Source of the DNA: Rouxiella sp. S1S-2
GTDB taxonomy: Bacteria > Pseudomonadota > Gammaproteobacteria > Enterobacterales > Enterobacteriaceae
Assembly: GCF_009208105.1 (NCBI RefSeq)
Contig: NZ_WFKL01000002.1
Span: 120,130 to 184,129, forward strand
DNA: 64,000 nucleotides
Direction: 5' to 3'
Position 1 is the first letter of the stretch; each line of letters starts with the position of its first letter. The notes beneath the pieces were generated by a model. That model was given only the letters and a program-made list of their open reading frames with translations. It was not told where the DNA came from and made no database searches. Below, in pieces: positions 18,323 to 26,332 of the stretch. Both the position numbers and the translations under genes were made by a program.

Positions 18323-19372
18323 ATGAAGGACTTTGAAATCAGTCGTCGTAGGTTCGGTTATTTGGTTGCAGGCGTTGCGGCGTCAACCATGCTGCCGTTT
18401 TCCCTGCGCGCCGCTGCTGCGGCTCAAAGCAGTGCGATTGCCGCAGCATTTCCAGGCAACTGGGAAGATGCGTATCGCAACATCCTGACCCCGATGCTGC
18501 AGAAAGAAGGCTTTGGCCTGACCATCGCCCCGGTGATGGCGCAGGATCAGTTAGCCAAAACGATGGCCAGCCCGGGCCACCCACCCTATGACACGCTGCT
18601 AATGTCGCCGGGGCAAACCACCGTAGCGATACAAAACAACCTGATCCAGAAAATTGATCCCAGCCGGCTCAAGAATTGGTCATTACTGGATCGCTCTTTT
18701 CAGGGTGAATATGGCCCAACGGTCACGGTTGAAGTAAACGGTATCGCCTACAACCCGGATCTAGTTCCGCGGCCTAAAGGCTACCGCGATTTGTTTGAAA
18801 ATCCGGCCTATAAAGGGTTGGTTTCCTGGACGGGCTTTGAGTCAAACACGGCGGTCATGGCCTATACGGAAATGGCCAAAATCTTTGGTACCGGCCCGGA
18901 CGATATGCAGGCGGTGTTTGATTTGTTTAAAAAACACCCCGACCAACTCAAGGGTATCGTTGACAGCACCAATCACCAGATGACGCTGTTCCAGCAGGGC
19001 GAAATTGCCGTCTTCATGTGCAGCACCAACAACGTTGCCCGCCTGAAAAGCCTGGGGATGAATGCCGAATTTGTTCATCCACAAACCGGCTCACCGGCCG
19101 CGCCTGTCAATATCCATTTAACCAAGGGATCGACTAACCTCGATGCCGCTTATGCCTATATGGATGCAGCCATTTCGCAAAGCGTGCAGCAGCAGCTAAT
19201 GCTGCCGCCGACCGACATGTTCCCGACCAATCAAACGGTGGCACTCTCCCCTGCGATTGCCGCCTATGTCACCCGTGAGCAGATTAAGACGCTGGTTTAC
19301 CCCGACTGGGCGTCGATTAACAAAAATCGCGATAGCTGGATCCGCCAGTTCGACACGCTGGTTGCCGGTTGA
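18323..19372 (+). CDS. ABC transporter substrate-binding protein, Tat-exported
   Basis: A 349-residue periplasmic binding protein of the PotD-like class (SBP_bac family). The N-terminus MKDFEISRRRFGYLVAGVAA is a twin-arginine signal, so it is probably exported folded. The mature protein has the segments typical of bilobed binding proteins (YDTLLMSPGQTTVAIQNN and VTVEVNGIAYNPDLV). The ligand is not evident; relatives bind polyamines, opines or small amino-acid derivatives. The start is the ATG at 18323; the open frame extends upstream inside the ATPase gene but has no signal there. Confidence 0.83.
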   Translation: MKDFEISRRRFGYLVAGVAASTMLPFSLRAAAAAQSSAIAAAFPGNWEDAYRNILTPMLQKEGFGLTIAPVMAQDQLAKTMASPGHPPYDTLLMSPGQTTVAIQNNLIQKIDPSRLKNWSLLDRSFQGEYGPTVTVEVNGIAYNPDLVPRPKGYRDLFENPAYKGLVSWTGFESNTAVMAYTEMAKIFGTGPDDMQAVFDLFKKHPDQLKGIVDSTNHQMTLFQQGEIAVFMCSTNNVARLKSLGMNAEFVHPQTGSPAAPVNIHLTKGSTNLDAAYAYMDAAISQSVQQQLMLPPTDMFPTNQTVALSPAIAAYVTREQIKTLVYPDWASINKNRDSWIRQFDTLVAG

Positions 19373-19382
19373 GGAAATAAAG

Positions 19383-20210
19383 ATGAAGCAGAGCGGTTTT
19401 CCTTATGTCATTCCGATGCTGGTACTTTCCATCGTGTTTTTTGTCACCCCTCTGGCAGTGCTGGTTGGCTACAGCTTTGCCGGTCCGAGTGGCGCAACCC
19501 TCGGCCACTATGGGCAATTTTTTGGCGACGATTTTAACTTTCGCGTCCTGATCAATACCGCCCGTCTTGGCATAGAAACGGTGATCGGTACCACCGTGCT
19601 CGGCGTACCGATTGCTCTGCTGTACTGGCACAGTGGTAAAAATGTGCGTCAGGTTTTAGTTTTCCTGACCCTCATTCCGATGCTGACCAGCAACGTGGTT
19701 CGCACCTTTGCCTGGATAGTGATCCTCGGTCGTCAGGGTCCCATTAGCGAGGCGTTATTCTCACTGGGTATTACTGGGACGCCTACCAGCCTGATGTTTA
19801 CCGAACTCGGACTGGTGATGGCCATGTGCCAGATTGATCTGCCGCTAATCATCCTGCCGCTGATTGCCGTGCTTTCGCGCACGCCTTTTCAACTCACGGA
19901 GGCCGCTCAGGTCTCCGGGGCGGGATCGTGGCGAATCCTGACTACCGTGCTGCTGCCGCTGATGCTGCCGGGCCTGCTGGCCGGCTGGATCCTGGTGTTT
20001 GCCAGCACCAGCAGTTCGTTTGTCACCCAGGCGGTGATTGGCGGAGCGCGTAACGTCTACGTGCCGCAGCTGATTTATCGCGAAGTCGGCACGCTGTTTG
20101 ACTGGCCGCTAGCCTCCGCTATTGCCGTGGTGTTGTTGCTGACTACCGGCTGTTTACTGGTCGCACTGACCATGATCTCACGCCACAGGAGACTGGTCGG
20201 CCATGCCTAA
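19383..20210 (+). CDS. ABC transporter permease (PotB type)
   Basis: A 275-residue inner-membrane permease with about six transmembrane segments. The EAA loop that docks with the ATPase reads LTEAAQVSGAGSWRILTTVLLPLMLPG. Start at ATG 19383 behind GAGGAAATAAAG, 10 bp after the binding-protein stop; it overlaps the second permease by 8 bp. It pairs with the next gene as a heterodimeric channel. Confidence 0.85.
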   Translation: MKQSGFPYVIPMLVLSIVFFVTPLAVLVGYSFAGPSGATLGHYGQFFGDDFNFRVLINTARLGIETVIGTTVLGVPIALLYWHSGKNVRQVLVFLTLIPMLTSNVVRTFAWIVILGRQGPISEALFSLGITGTPTSLMFTELGLVMAMCQIDLPLIILPLIAVLSRTPFQLTEAAQVSGAGSWRILTTVLLPLMLPGLLAGWILVFASTSSSFVTQAVIGGARNVYVPQLIYREVGTLFDWPLASAIAVVLLLTTGCLLVALTMISRHRRLVGHA

Positions 20211-21027
20211 TCATCGTGATAACCCTATTCCGGCCGTGCTTTACAAGATCTTTGTTTACGGCTTTGGCACGCTGTGCGTCATCTATCTGGTTGCGCCGAT
20301 CGTTATTGCATTGATGATGTCGTTCACCTCGGGGCAAACCTTGAAGTATCCGCCGCAGGGATTTTCTCTGCGCTGGTATGAAGCGCTGCTCGACCCTGTC
20401 AGGTCAGGCACCGAGCATATCGCGGCTTGGAACTCGCTGAAAATTGCCGGATGGGCGGTATTCGGCTCGCTGCTGTTTGCGGTGCCCGCCACCATCGGCA
20501 TGACCCGCATGAAGCGCCGCAGCGTCAACGCCATTGAGCCGTTGCTTCTGGCACCGCTGGTGCTGCCGAGCCTGGTCTATGGTCTGGCCGCGCTGATCGT
20601 CGCCAACTTTATCGGCTTTCAGCCTTCGCTTGGGTTAACGGTGATCGGCCATGTTGTGGTGTTTGGTCCGCTGATGTATCGCGCCGTTTCGGTGGTGGCT
20701 CAGGGCATGAATCCTTCTTTGGCGGAGGCCTCTACCACCATGGGCGCCAGCTGGTTTATGACGCTGCGTCGCGTAACGCTGCCGCTGCTGACGCCGGGGA
20801 TCCTCGCCGGGGCCTTCCTGGTATTTATTCAGTCGCTGGACAACGTCACGGTCTCGCTGTTCCTTGCTGATGCCCGCACCACGGTGCTGCCGCTGCGCAT
20901 GTTTGCGCTGATTGAAGAGTCGCTCGACCCTCGCGTGGCGGCGATTGCCGGAATATTAATCGCCGTGACGCTGCTTGGACTGCTGGTTGCGCGACGCGTG
21001 CTGTCGCCCGCGCGACAACAGCCATAA
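20203..21027 (+). CDS. ABC transporter permease (PotC type)
   Basis: A 274-residue inner-membrane permease with about six transmembrane segments and an EAA loop LAEASTTMGASWFMTLRRVTLPLLTPG. Second half of the channel. Its start lies inside the end of the previous gene, indicating tight operon structure. The permease pair belongs to the spermidine/putrescine-type importers, but the cluster content does not suggest polyamine use. Confidence 0.85.
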   Translation: MPNHRDNPIPAVLYKIFVYGFGTLCVIYLVAPIVIALMMSFTSGQTLKYPPQGFSLRWYEALLDPVRSGTEHIAAWNSLKIAGWAVFGSLLFAVPATIGMTRMKRRSVNAIEPLLLAPLVLPSLVYGLAALIVANFIGFQPSLGLTVIGHVVVFGPLMYRAVSVVAQGMNPSLAEASTTMGASWFMTLRRVTLPLLTPGILAGAFLVFIQSLDNVTVSLFLADARTTVLPLRMFALIEESLDPRVAAIAGILIAVTLLGLLVARRVLSPARQQP

Positions 21028-21073
21028 AAGTTAACTTAAAACCTCTTATTATCCGATTTAAAAGGAACAATCC

Positions 21074-22498
21074 ATGAATACTCACGCGACCCCCGCCGCA
21101 GGCTATCGCATCGGCTCGCTGCTGTCCGATTTTCAGCCAGATTTCGAATTCTCGGCCCCTTTGCCGCTGCCGCTGGAGGAGTTCGAGGAGCGCCTGCGCC
21201 GCATCAGACGCCAGGCCGTCGAAGCAGGACACGACGCGATGATTGTGCATGCGGGCAGCGTCGGCTGGTTCCACGTCTCTAATGCCTACCTGCGCTATAT
21301 TTGCGACTGGATGCGTGAAGGCGTGCTGATCGTGCCGACCGACTCAGATAAGCCTCTGACTCTGCTTTCATTTTTTACCCAGTCCGTTCTGCTGCCGCCG
21401 GGTGGCGAGCCGCTGTTAGTTGACGAAATCTGGCAGATTGGTCCTATTGGCCGTGAATATGCCGACCGCCCGGGCGATTCGGTGATTAAAACGGCTGAGA
21501 AGTGTGCTGAAATTTTGGCGCGTTCAGGATTAGCCAATGCGCAGATTGCTCAAATTGGCGATAGAACTTCTCTGACCTTCTGGGCTGCGCTGAATGCACT
21601 GGCACCGAAGTGCAAATTCGTTGCTGACAACGGCATTCTCGATCGGCTGCAAAAAGTCCGCTCAGCGCGAGAAATCGCGATGCATCGCGCCGCCGCACAG
21701 CTGATTAGCATTGGCACTCAGGCGGCCTATCACGTTGCCAAACCGGGCGTGACCGACCACGAAATCTTTGCCGCCTTTACCGCCGCACAAATGGCCTTCG
21801 GTGGCGAAACCGGTGACGGCTACCAGATCGGGATTAACGAATTTGGTACCCACTGCGGCAAGCCCTATGGCCACGTTGTCAGGCCGGGTGACCTGATTAA
21901 CCTGTATATCTCCAACGTCACCTGGCGCGGCTATACCGCACAGACTGCCCGCATGATTGCCATCGGGGAAATCACCTCGCATCAGGAAAAGGTGCTGGCC
22001 GCCTGTACCGAGGGCGTGAAGCGGGCCGAAAAATTGATTAAGCCGGGTGCGTTGATGCGCGACATTAATAACGCCGCCTTTGAGCCGATGATCGCACGCG
22101 GCATGCTGAACTCGCCCGAGGCCCGCACCATGCCTTATAACTGGGCACCAGAGGACGACGGTTCGGCACGGCTTATTCCGCGCCAGTATGTCAAAGACAT
22201 TGACTGGGAAGCCCAGGGCAGAAAACTGATGCACGTTTATCCGGCAACTCATGGCCCGCACAACCCGAATCTTGGCCATTCTGTCGGTATGGCGGGCGGG
22301 CAAAACAGCTTTAACATTTCTTCCCATAACTACGATCGTCTGGAAGAAGGCATGGTTTTTGTGCTGCACACCCAATGGCTGGAGCCGCTTGCGGCCGGAT
22401 GCAACATCGGCGACTGCTATGTGGTAACCGCCGACGGATTCGAGAACCTCAGCCGCCACACGCCGCTTGAAACACACCGTATTCGCACCGGAGCCTGA
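21074..22498 (+). CDS. M24-fold (creatinase/aminopeptidase P-like) hydrolase lacking metal ligands
   Basis: A 474-residue protein with the creatinase N-terminal domain and the pita-bread M24 domain. The usual five metal ligands are mostly absent: the first two Asp positions read NLYIS (276-280) and AQTAR (289-293), the two Glu positions read HTQWLEP (432-438) and NIGDC (444-448). Only H402 in GHSVG is kept. Creatinase itself is a metal-free member, so I infer a C-N bond hydrolase acting on a small imported compound, such as creatine- or ectoine-like molecules, rather than a peptidase. It sits 46 bp after the permease gene and 1 bp before the flavin reductase. Confidence 0.75.
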   Translation: MNTHATPAAGYRIGSLLSDFQPDFEFSAPLPLPLEEFEERLRRIRRQAVEAGHDAMIVHAGSVGWFHVSNAYLRYICDWMREGVLIVPTDSDKPLTLLSFFTQSVLLPPGGEPLLVDEIWQIGPIGREYADRPGDSVIKTAEKCAEILARSGLANAQIAQIGDRTSLTFWAALNALAPKCKFVADNGILDRLQKVRSAREIAMHRAAAQLISIGTQAAYHVAKPGVTDHEIFAAFTAAQMAFGGETGDGYQIGINEFGTHCGKPYGHVVRPGDLINLYISNVTWRGYTAQTARMIAIGEITSHQEKVLAACTEGVKRAEKLIKPGALMRDINNAAFEPMIARGMLNSPEARTMPYNWAPEDDGSARLIPRQYVKDIDWEAQGRKLMHVYPATHGPHNPNLGHSVGMAGGQNSFNISSHNYDRLEEGMVFVLHTQWLEPLAAGCNIGDCYVVTADGFENLSRHTPLETHRIRTGA

Positions 22499-22499
22499 T

Positions 22500-23174
22500 A
22501 TGACTAAGCCAACCGCACATACCTATTTTGATTTTGCGTCCTTAACCGAGCGCGAGCGCTATAAAATTCTGATTGGCACGGTGATCCCTCGCCCAATCGC
22601 GTTGGTCACCACGCTCAGCAAAGAAGGTTTACCCAATGCCGGTCCTTTTAGTTTTTTTAATGTTCTGACCCACGATCCGGCAATAGTCGCGATTGGGGTA
22701 GAAAATTACTCTGATATGCGCTTCAAGGACACGGCACGTAACATCCGTGAGACCGGCGAATTTACCGTTCATATCGTGGATGACGCCCTCGTCAATCAGA
22801 TGGAAATCTGCGCCATCAAGTTTGGTCCAGAAGTCGATGAGCTGAAGGAAGCCGGCCTGGAAACCGTGCCCGGCGAAAAGGTGCGCAGCCCACGTATTCT
22901 TGCCGCGCCCGCTGCCCTGGAATGCCGCCGTCACACCATTCTTCAGGTAGGGGCCGCCCGCGAAATTATTCTCGGTGAAGTTATCGGCGTCTATGTTCGC
23001 AGCGATGCTGTCAATCCCGAAAATCTGCACATCGATCAGCAATTAATGGATGCCGTTGGACGTATGGGAGGTAATACCTACTGTCGAACGCGGGATCAGT
23101 TTGATGTTAAAACAATGACCAAAGCACAATGGGAAGCCCGCGAAATGACACAAAGAAATAAGGAAACCGATTAA
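22500..23174 (+). CDS. Flavin reductase-like FMN-binding protein
   Basis: A 224-residue protein of the flavoredoxin/flavin reductase split-barrel family. GTVIPRPIALVTTLSKEGLPNAGPFSFFNVLTHDP is the typical FMN-binding start. Members supply reduced flavin to monooxygenases or reduce small substrates directly. No partner monooxygenase is in this operon; the FAD monooxygenase at 12405 is separate. The ATG at 22500 begins one base after the stop of the M24 gene, so expression is coupled. Confidence 0.8.
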   Translation: MTKPTAHTYFDFASLTERERYKILIGTVIPRPIALVTTLSKEGLPNAGPFSFFNVLTHDPAIVAIGVENYSDMRFKDTARNIRETGEFTVHIVDDALVNQMEICAIKFGPEVDELKEAGLETVPGEKVRSPRILAAPAALECRRHTILQVGAAREIILGEVIGVYVRSDAVNPENLHIDQQLMDAVGRMGGNTYCRTRDQFDVKTMTKAQWEAREMTQRNKETD

Positions 23175-23290
23175 TGGCTAAATAAGTAAAACGCTGAGGA
23201 ATTTATTTGTAAAGTCAAAATCGTTGCGTTAATTGTGGAAAAGTATAACCCCGCAAAGGGGATAATAATATTTACTGACAGGGTAAAAAA

Positions 23291-24364
23291 ATGATGAAGC
23301 GTTCAGTCGTGGCGATAGCAATATCACTACTGCTCGGCATGTGCTCCGCACAAGCTGTCGAGATTTATAATAATGACGGTAATAAACTCGATTTAAATGA
23401 CAGAATAAAAGTTTCCCATGTTATATCTGATAATAGTGAGAATAGCGGCGATGCCTCATCAAATATTCAGGGGGGTTTTATCGGTGAAACGAAAATCACC
23501 AATAAACTGACGGGTTACGGAACCTGGTCTTATCAATTCAGTTTACGTGACTCAGAGGGGAGCGATGCACAGAATGGCAATGCCACCCGCCTTGGCTTTG
23601 CAGGCCTAAAATATGATACGTGGGGTTCCGTTGACTATGGACGTAATTTTGGCCTGATTTACGACGTGATGGCCAATACGGACATGTTACCCTACTTTGG
23701 TAGCGACTCTGACTATAACGATGTCTTTCTGGCTGGCCGTTCTTCCGGTTTACTGACCTGGCGTAATAATGGATTTTTCAATCTGGTCAAGGGGTTGAAT
23801 ATTGCCGCTCAGTATGAGGGCAAAAATGACCGCAGCGGCAGCGACAATGGCGTTACGCGTTCGAACGGCGACGGATTTGCCTTATCGGCCTCTTATACCT
23901 TCGATTCCGGGATAAGTTTTGGCGGTGCCTATGCCAGTCTAGACCGGACCGAAGCGCAAAATTCATTCGTCCGCGGAAAGGGCAATAATGCTCAAAACTG
24001 GGCAACCACCGTGAAATATGATGCTAACCAGATTTATCTGGCGGCTGTATATGGTGAAACGCTAAATGCAACACCGATCAGTGGCGGATTTGCCAATAAA
24101 GCCAACGTTTTTGAAGCGGTTGCGCAATATCAATTTATTAATGGATGGCGCCCCTCTCTGGCCTATATCTCCTCCAGAGGAAAAGACATTGAGAATATTG
24201 GTGATGCCGATATTCTAAAATATGCCGCCCTCGGCACGTATTATTATTTTAATAAAAACATGTCCCTTTTTGCAGAATATCGTCTTAATCTGCTAAAAGA
24301 CAATAATCCTCTCAATGTTGCTACCGACAACATACTTGCTGCAGGTCTCGCGTATCAATTCTAG
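23291..24364 (+). CDS. OmpC/OmpF-family general porin
   Basis: A 357-residue outer-membrane beta-barrel porin with a signal peptide ending SAQA-VE. The barrel starts VEIYNNDGNKLDL, the classical OmpC/OmpF/PhoE start, and ends with Phe (AAGLAYQF), the assembly signal. Loop 3 reads LPYFGSDS in place of the canonical PEFGGD, a change in the pore constriction. It lies 116 bp after the flavin reductase, with a CCCCGCAAAGGGG hairpin in the gap, and is followed by a strong terminator. It probably admits the substrate of the ABC system. Confidence 0.88.
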   Translation: MMKRSVVAIAISLLLGMCSAQAVEIYNNDGNKLDLNDRIKVSHVISDNSENSGDASSNIQGGFIGETKITNKLTGYGTWSYQFSLRDSEGSDAQNGNATRLGFAGLKYDTWGSVDYGRNFGLIYDVMANTDMLPYFGSDSDYNDVFLAGRSSGLLTWRNNGFFNLVKGLNIAAQYEGKNDRSGSDNGVTRSNGDGFALSASYTFDSGISFGGAYASLDRTEAQNSFVRGKGNNAQNWATTVKYDANQIYLAAVYGETLNATPISGGFANKANVFEAVAQYQFINGWRPSLAYISSRGKDIENIGDADILKYAALGTYYYFNKNMSLFAEYRLNLLKDNNPLNVATDNILAAGLAYQF

Positions 24365-24417
24365 TCAGTTGGCAAAGAATTTTCGATATTACGCAATGCG
24401 CTTTACCTCGATAGGTC

Positions 24418-24445
24418 ACCCCCTATGGCGTATGTCATAGGGGGT
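24418..24445 (+). terminator. Strong hairpin after the porin
   Basis: ACCCCCTATG (24418-24427), an 8-base loop and CATAGGGGGT (24436-24445) form a perfect 10-bp GC-rich stem ending in GTTC. It marks the end of the cluster that starts at 17185. Confidence 0.7.
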
Positions 24446-24534
24446 TCAAACCTGCGCGGACCAAGCTCCAATACTGATGGATCATCACGAAGAAGTCGCC
24501 TAGCTTGGTTTACTGATATTCATTTTATATTAGA

Positions 24535-24600
24535 ATTTTCGCTTTTTGAACATGGCAGCCGAAGCAATACTCGGGGCTACTTTGAGCGAACAACGGACAT
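24535..24600 (+). repeat. Dispersed intergenic element, 66-bp copy
   Basis: The right end TTTGAGCGAACAACGGACAT (24581-24600) is clear (18 of 20). The left half is diverged but aligns as CGCTTTTTGAACATGGCAGC in place of CGCTTTTGGCACATAGCAGC. Size fits the 67-bp class. Confidence 0.6.
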
Positions 24601-24620
24601 GCCATTAAATGAATAACTGG

Positions 24621-24851
24621 TTAAAGATACTGTTCGTCCTCCACAGCTTCTCGGACTTTAAGCAACGCTTTTTGTAAGCTCTCAATTGTGACAGACCCAA
24701 GAGCAATCCTGAGATCCTGTGGAACGACCAGTGACGTGCTAAAGGGTTCTGCAGTTGAAACGGAAATATTGCAGCCCATCAAATCCCTTGCGACCCGGTC
24801 CGCTCTTGCTTCATCTGGTAAAGTTAACCCATCCTTTGGGAAACGGCGGGG
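24621..24851 (-). pseudogene. C-terminal fragment of a PLP-dependent aminotransferase/MocR-type protein
   Basis: The minus strand reads RRFPKDGLTLPDEARADRVA and on through TAEPFSTSLVVPQDLRIALGSVTIESLQKALLKVREAVEDEQYL to a stop at 24621. The LRIALGSV...L..AL.KVREA pattern is the C-terminus of fold-type I PLP proteins, especially MocR regulators. About 75 codons remain of a normal 400-480. The fragment is in the same frame as the TetR gene and begins directly after the TetR stop codon, so the TetR gene and this scrap are fused apart from one stop. Confidence 0.6.
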
Positions 24852-25439
24852 TTAGCGTGCCTCTACACATGCATTAATAGCCAATGCTGCAATTTGTTTT
24901 GCTTCCTTACAAGAAAGCGCCTTTGATGCCAGCCTATGACGCATCGTCGCCAGTCCAATGACATAGGAAGCGATCAACGCTGCGCGAGCTTCAGTATCCT
25001 TTCCTGACAAAAGTTTGGATAAGGGACTGATAAACTCTGCGTGAAAAGAATCAGCGATTAGCATGGCAATCTTAGGATTTACTGTTTGGTGAAGTAGCAT
25101 TCCCAGAGCATCAAATGGATGTTGCTCTTCATCATCCTCTATGTCGTCTTTCAGTATCTGGTCGACAAGATAGGCGCCTAAGTTGTCAAGCTCTGGCGGC
25201 AAATGCGCTGCCACATCAAATCCGCCTTTGATAGCAGCGGCAAAAAGTTTTTCTTTACTGCCAAAGTACCGATTGATTAATGCAGCGTCGACCCCGGCAT
25301 CTGCTGCAATGTCACGGGTACCCACACTGTCATAGCCGCATAAGGAGAAGCGGGTTTGTGCAGCAGCAAGGATGCGTTTCTGTGTCTGAGCTGCGTCCCG
25401 TACGCTTACCCCTCTCTTTTTATTGCTAATCTCATTCAT
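24852..25439 (-). CDS. TetR-family repressor
   Basis: A 195-residue repressor. The helix-turn-helix spans about residues 15-60 (KRILAAAQTRFSLCGYDSVG, then TRDIAADAGVDAALINRYFGSKEKLF). The C-terminal helical domain should bind a ligand. Divergent from the SDR-MFS operon; a perfect palindrome in the gap is its likely operator, so the pump and the dehydrogenase should be induced by a ligand of TetR. Its last codons abut a pseudogene fragment read in the same frame; the original C-terminus may be altered. Confidence 0.85.
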   Translation of the reverse strand: MNEISNKKRGVSVRDAAQTQKRILAAAQTRFSLCGYDSVGTRDIAADAGVDAALINRYFGSKEKLFAAAIKGGFDVAAHLPPELDNLGAYLVDQILKDDIEDDEEQHPFDALGMLLHQTVNPKIAMLIADSFHAEFISPLSKLLSGKDTEARAALIASYVIGLATMRHRLASKALSCKEAKQIAALAINACVEAR

Positions 25440-25471
25440 CTTGGCCTCCTGACTTTGATATTTTCTACATT

Positions 25472-25491
25472 ATGTCATCACGCGTTGACAT
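25472..25491. promoter_or_regulatory. Upstream TetR half-conserved operator
   Basis: ATGTCA (25472-25477) and TGACAT (25486-25491) flank a TCACGCGT centre, an imperfect version of the stronger palindrome 24 bp downstream. TTGACA (25485-25490) could also serve as a -35 element for the SDR gene. Confidence 0.45.
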
Positions 25492-25514
25492 TAACTATCT
25501 TTGGGTTGAATATG

Positions 25515-25536
25515 CTTGTCATCAACTGATGACAAG
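25515..25536. promoter_or_regulatory. TetR operator palindrome
   Basis: CTTGTCATCA, AC, TGATGACAAG: perfect 10-bp arms with a 2-base centre, 14 bases before the SDR start. The TTGTCATCA half-site and its symmetry are typical of TetR operators, and its position would block transcription of the SDR-MFS operon. Confidence 0.75.
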
Positions 25537-25549
25537 AGTGGGTATAGCA

Positions 25550-26299
25550 ATGAACGAGAAAAAAATGATGGGTAAGGTTGTTGTTGTTACAGGAGGAAGT
25601 AGCGGTATTGGTCTGGCGGCAAGTTCCTTGTTTATTAAGGAAGGTGCAACGGTGGTAATTGCGGCTCGAAGCAGCGAGGGGCTTAGAAAGGCAAAAGAAA
25701 AGCTAGGAGAAAATGCTAAGACCTTCCCTGTTGATGTAGCTGAACCTGAAGAAATCTGTGCCTTGATGGAGCATGTTGGCACCACTTTCGGACATATCGA
25801 TGTGCTGTTCGCTAATGCAGGGATATCTGAATGTCCTGATATTTTGCAAACTAATGAGACCTTCTTTGATGATCTTATGAACACCAACGTCAAGGGTGTT
25901 TTTTATGCTTTCACATATGCGCTGCCTTGGATGTCAGTTGGCGCCTCAGCTGTTTTCACCAGTTCAGTGATCCAACAACGTGGTAAACCAGGTGATGCGC
26001 TTTATGCCGCAAGTAAAGCTGCCGTGCGTAGCTTCGCTCGGACATTCGCCGTCGACTCGCATGTTATCCAAAAGAAAGTCCGCGTCAATGTGGTAAGCCC
26101 TGGAGCGATCAAGACCCCTTTGACAGTTCAGGCTACTGATAACCCAGAAATATCGGCCTGGGTCAGCGACCAGGTTCCTCTGGGACGCTGGGGAGAGGCG
26201 GATGAGGTAGCTCGCGCCGTATTGTTCCTTGCTTCCACTGATGCATCCTATCTGACCGGAAGCGAGATTGCCGTTGACGGCGGTCTTGGTCAAGTTTAG
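25550..26299 (+). CDS. Short-chain dehydrogenase/reductase (SDR)
   Basis: A 250-residue classical SDR. TGGSSGIG lies near residues 14-21, NAG near 91-93, the catalytic Ser in FTSSVIQQ, the YAASK motif near 155-159, and a C-terminal DGGLGQV. The ATG at 25550 begins MNEKKMMGKVVVVTGG; an upstream in-frame ATG at 25472 lies within the operator region and is unlikely. Co-transcribed with the MFS transporter 33 bp downstream and controlled by the divergent TetR gene. Substrate unknown; such pairs often detoxify quinones or aldehydes. Confidence 0.85.
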   Translation: MNEKKMMGKVVVVTGGSSGIGLAASSLFIKEGATVVIAARSSEGLRKAKEKLGENAKTFPVDVAEPEEICALMEHVGTTFGHIDVLFANAGISECPDILQTNETFFDDLMNTNVKGVFYAFTYALPWMSVGASAVFTSSVIQQRGKPGDALYAASKAAVRSFARTFAVDSHVIQKKVRVNVVSPGAIKTPLTVQATDNPEISAWVSDQVPLGRWGEADEVARAVLFLASTDASYLTGSEIAVDGGLGQV

Positions 26300-26332
26300 T
26301 CCCTTAAGGCTCTTAAAGGAGCATAAATAATT

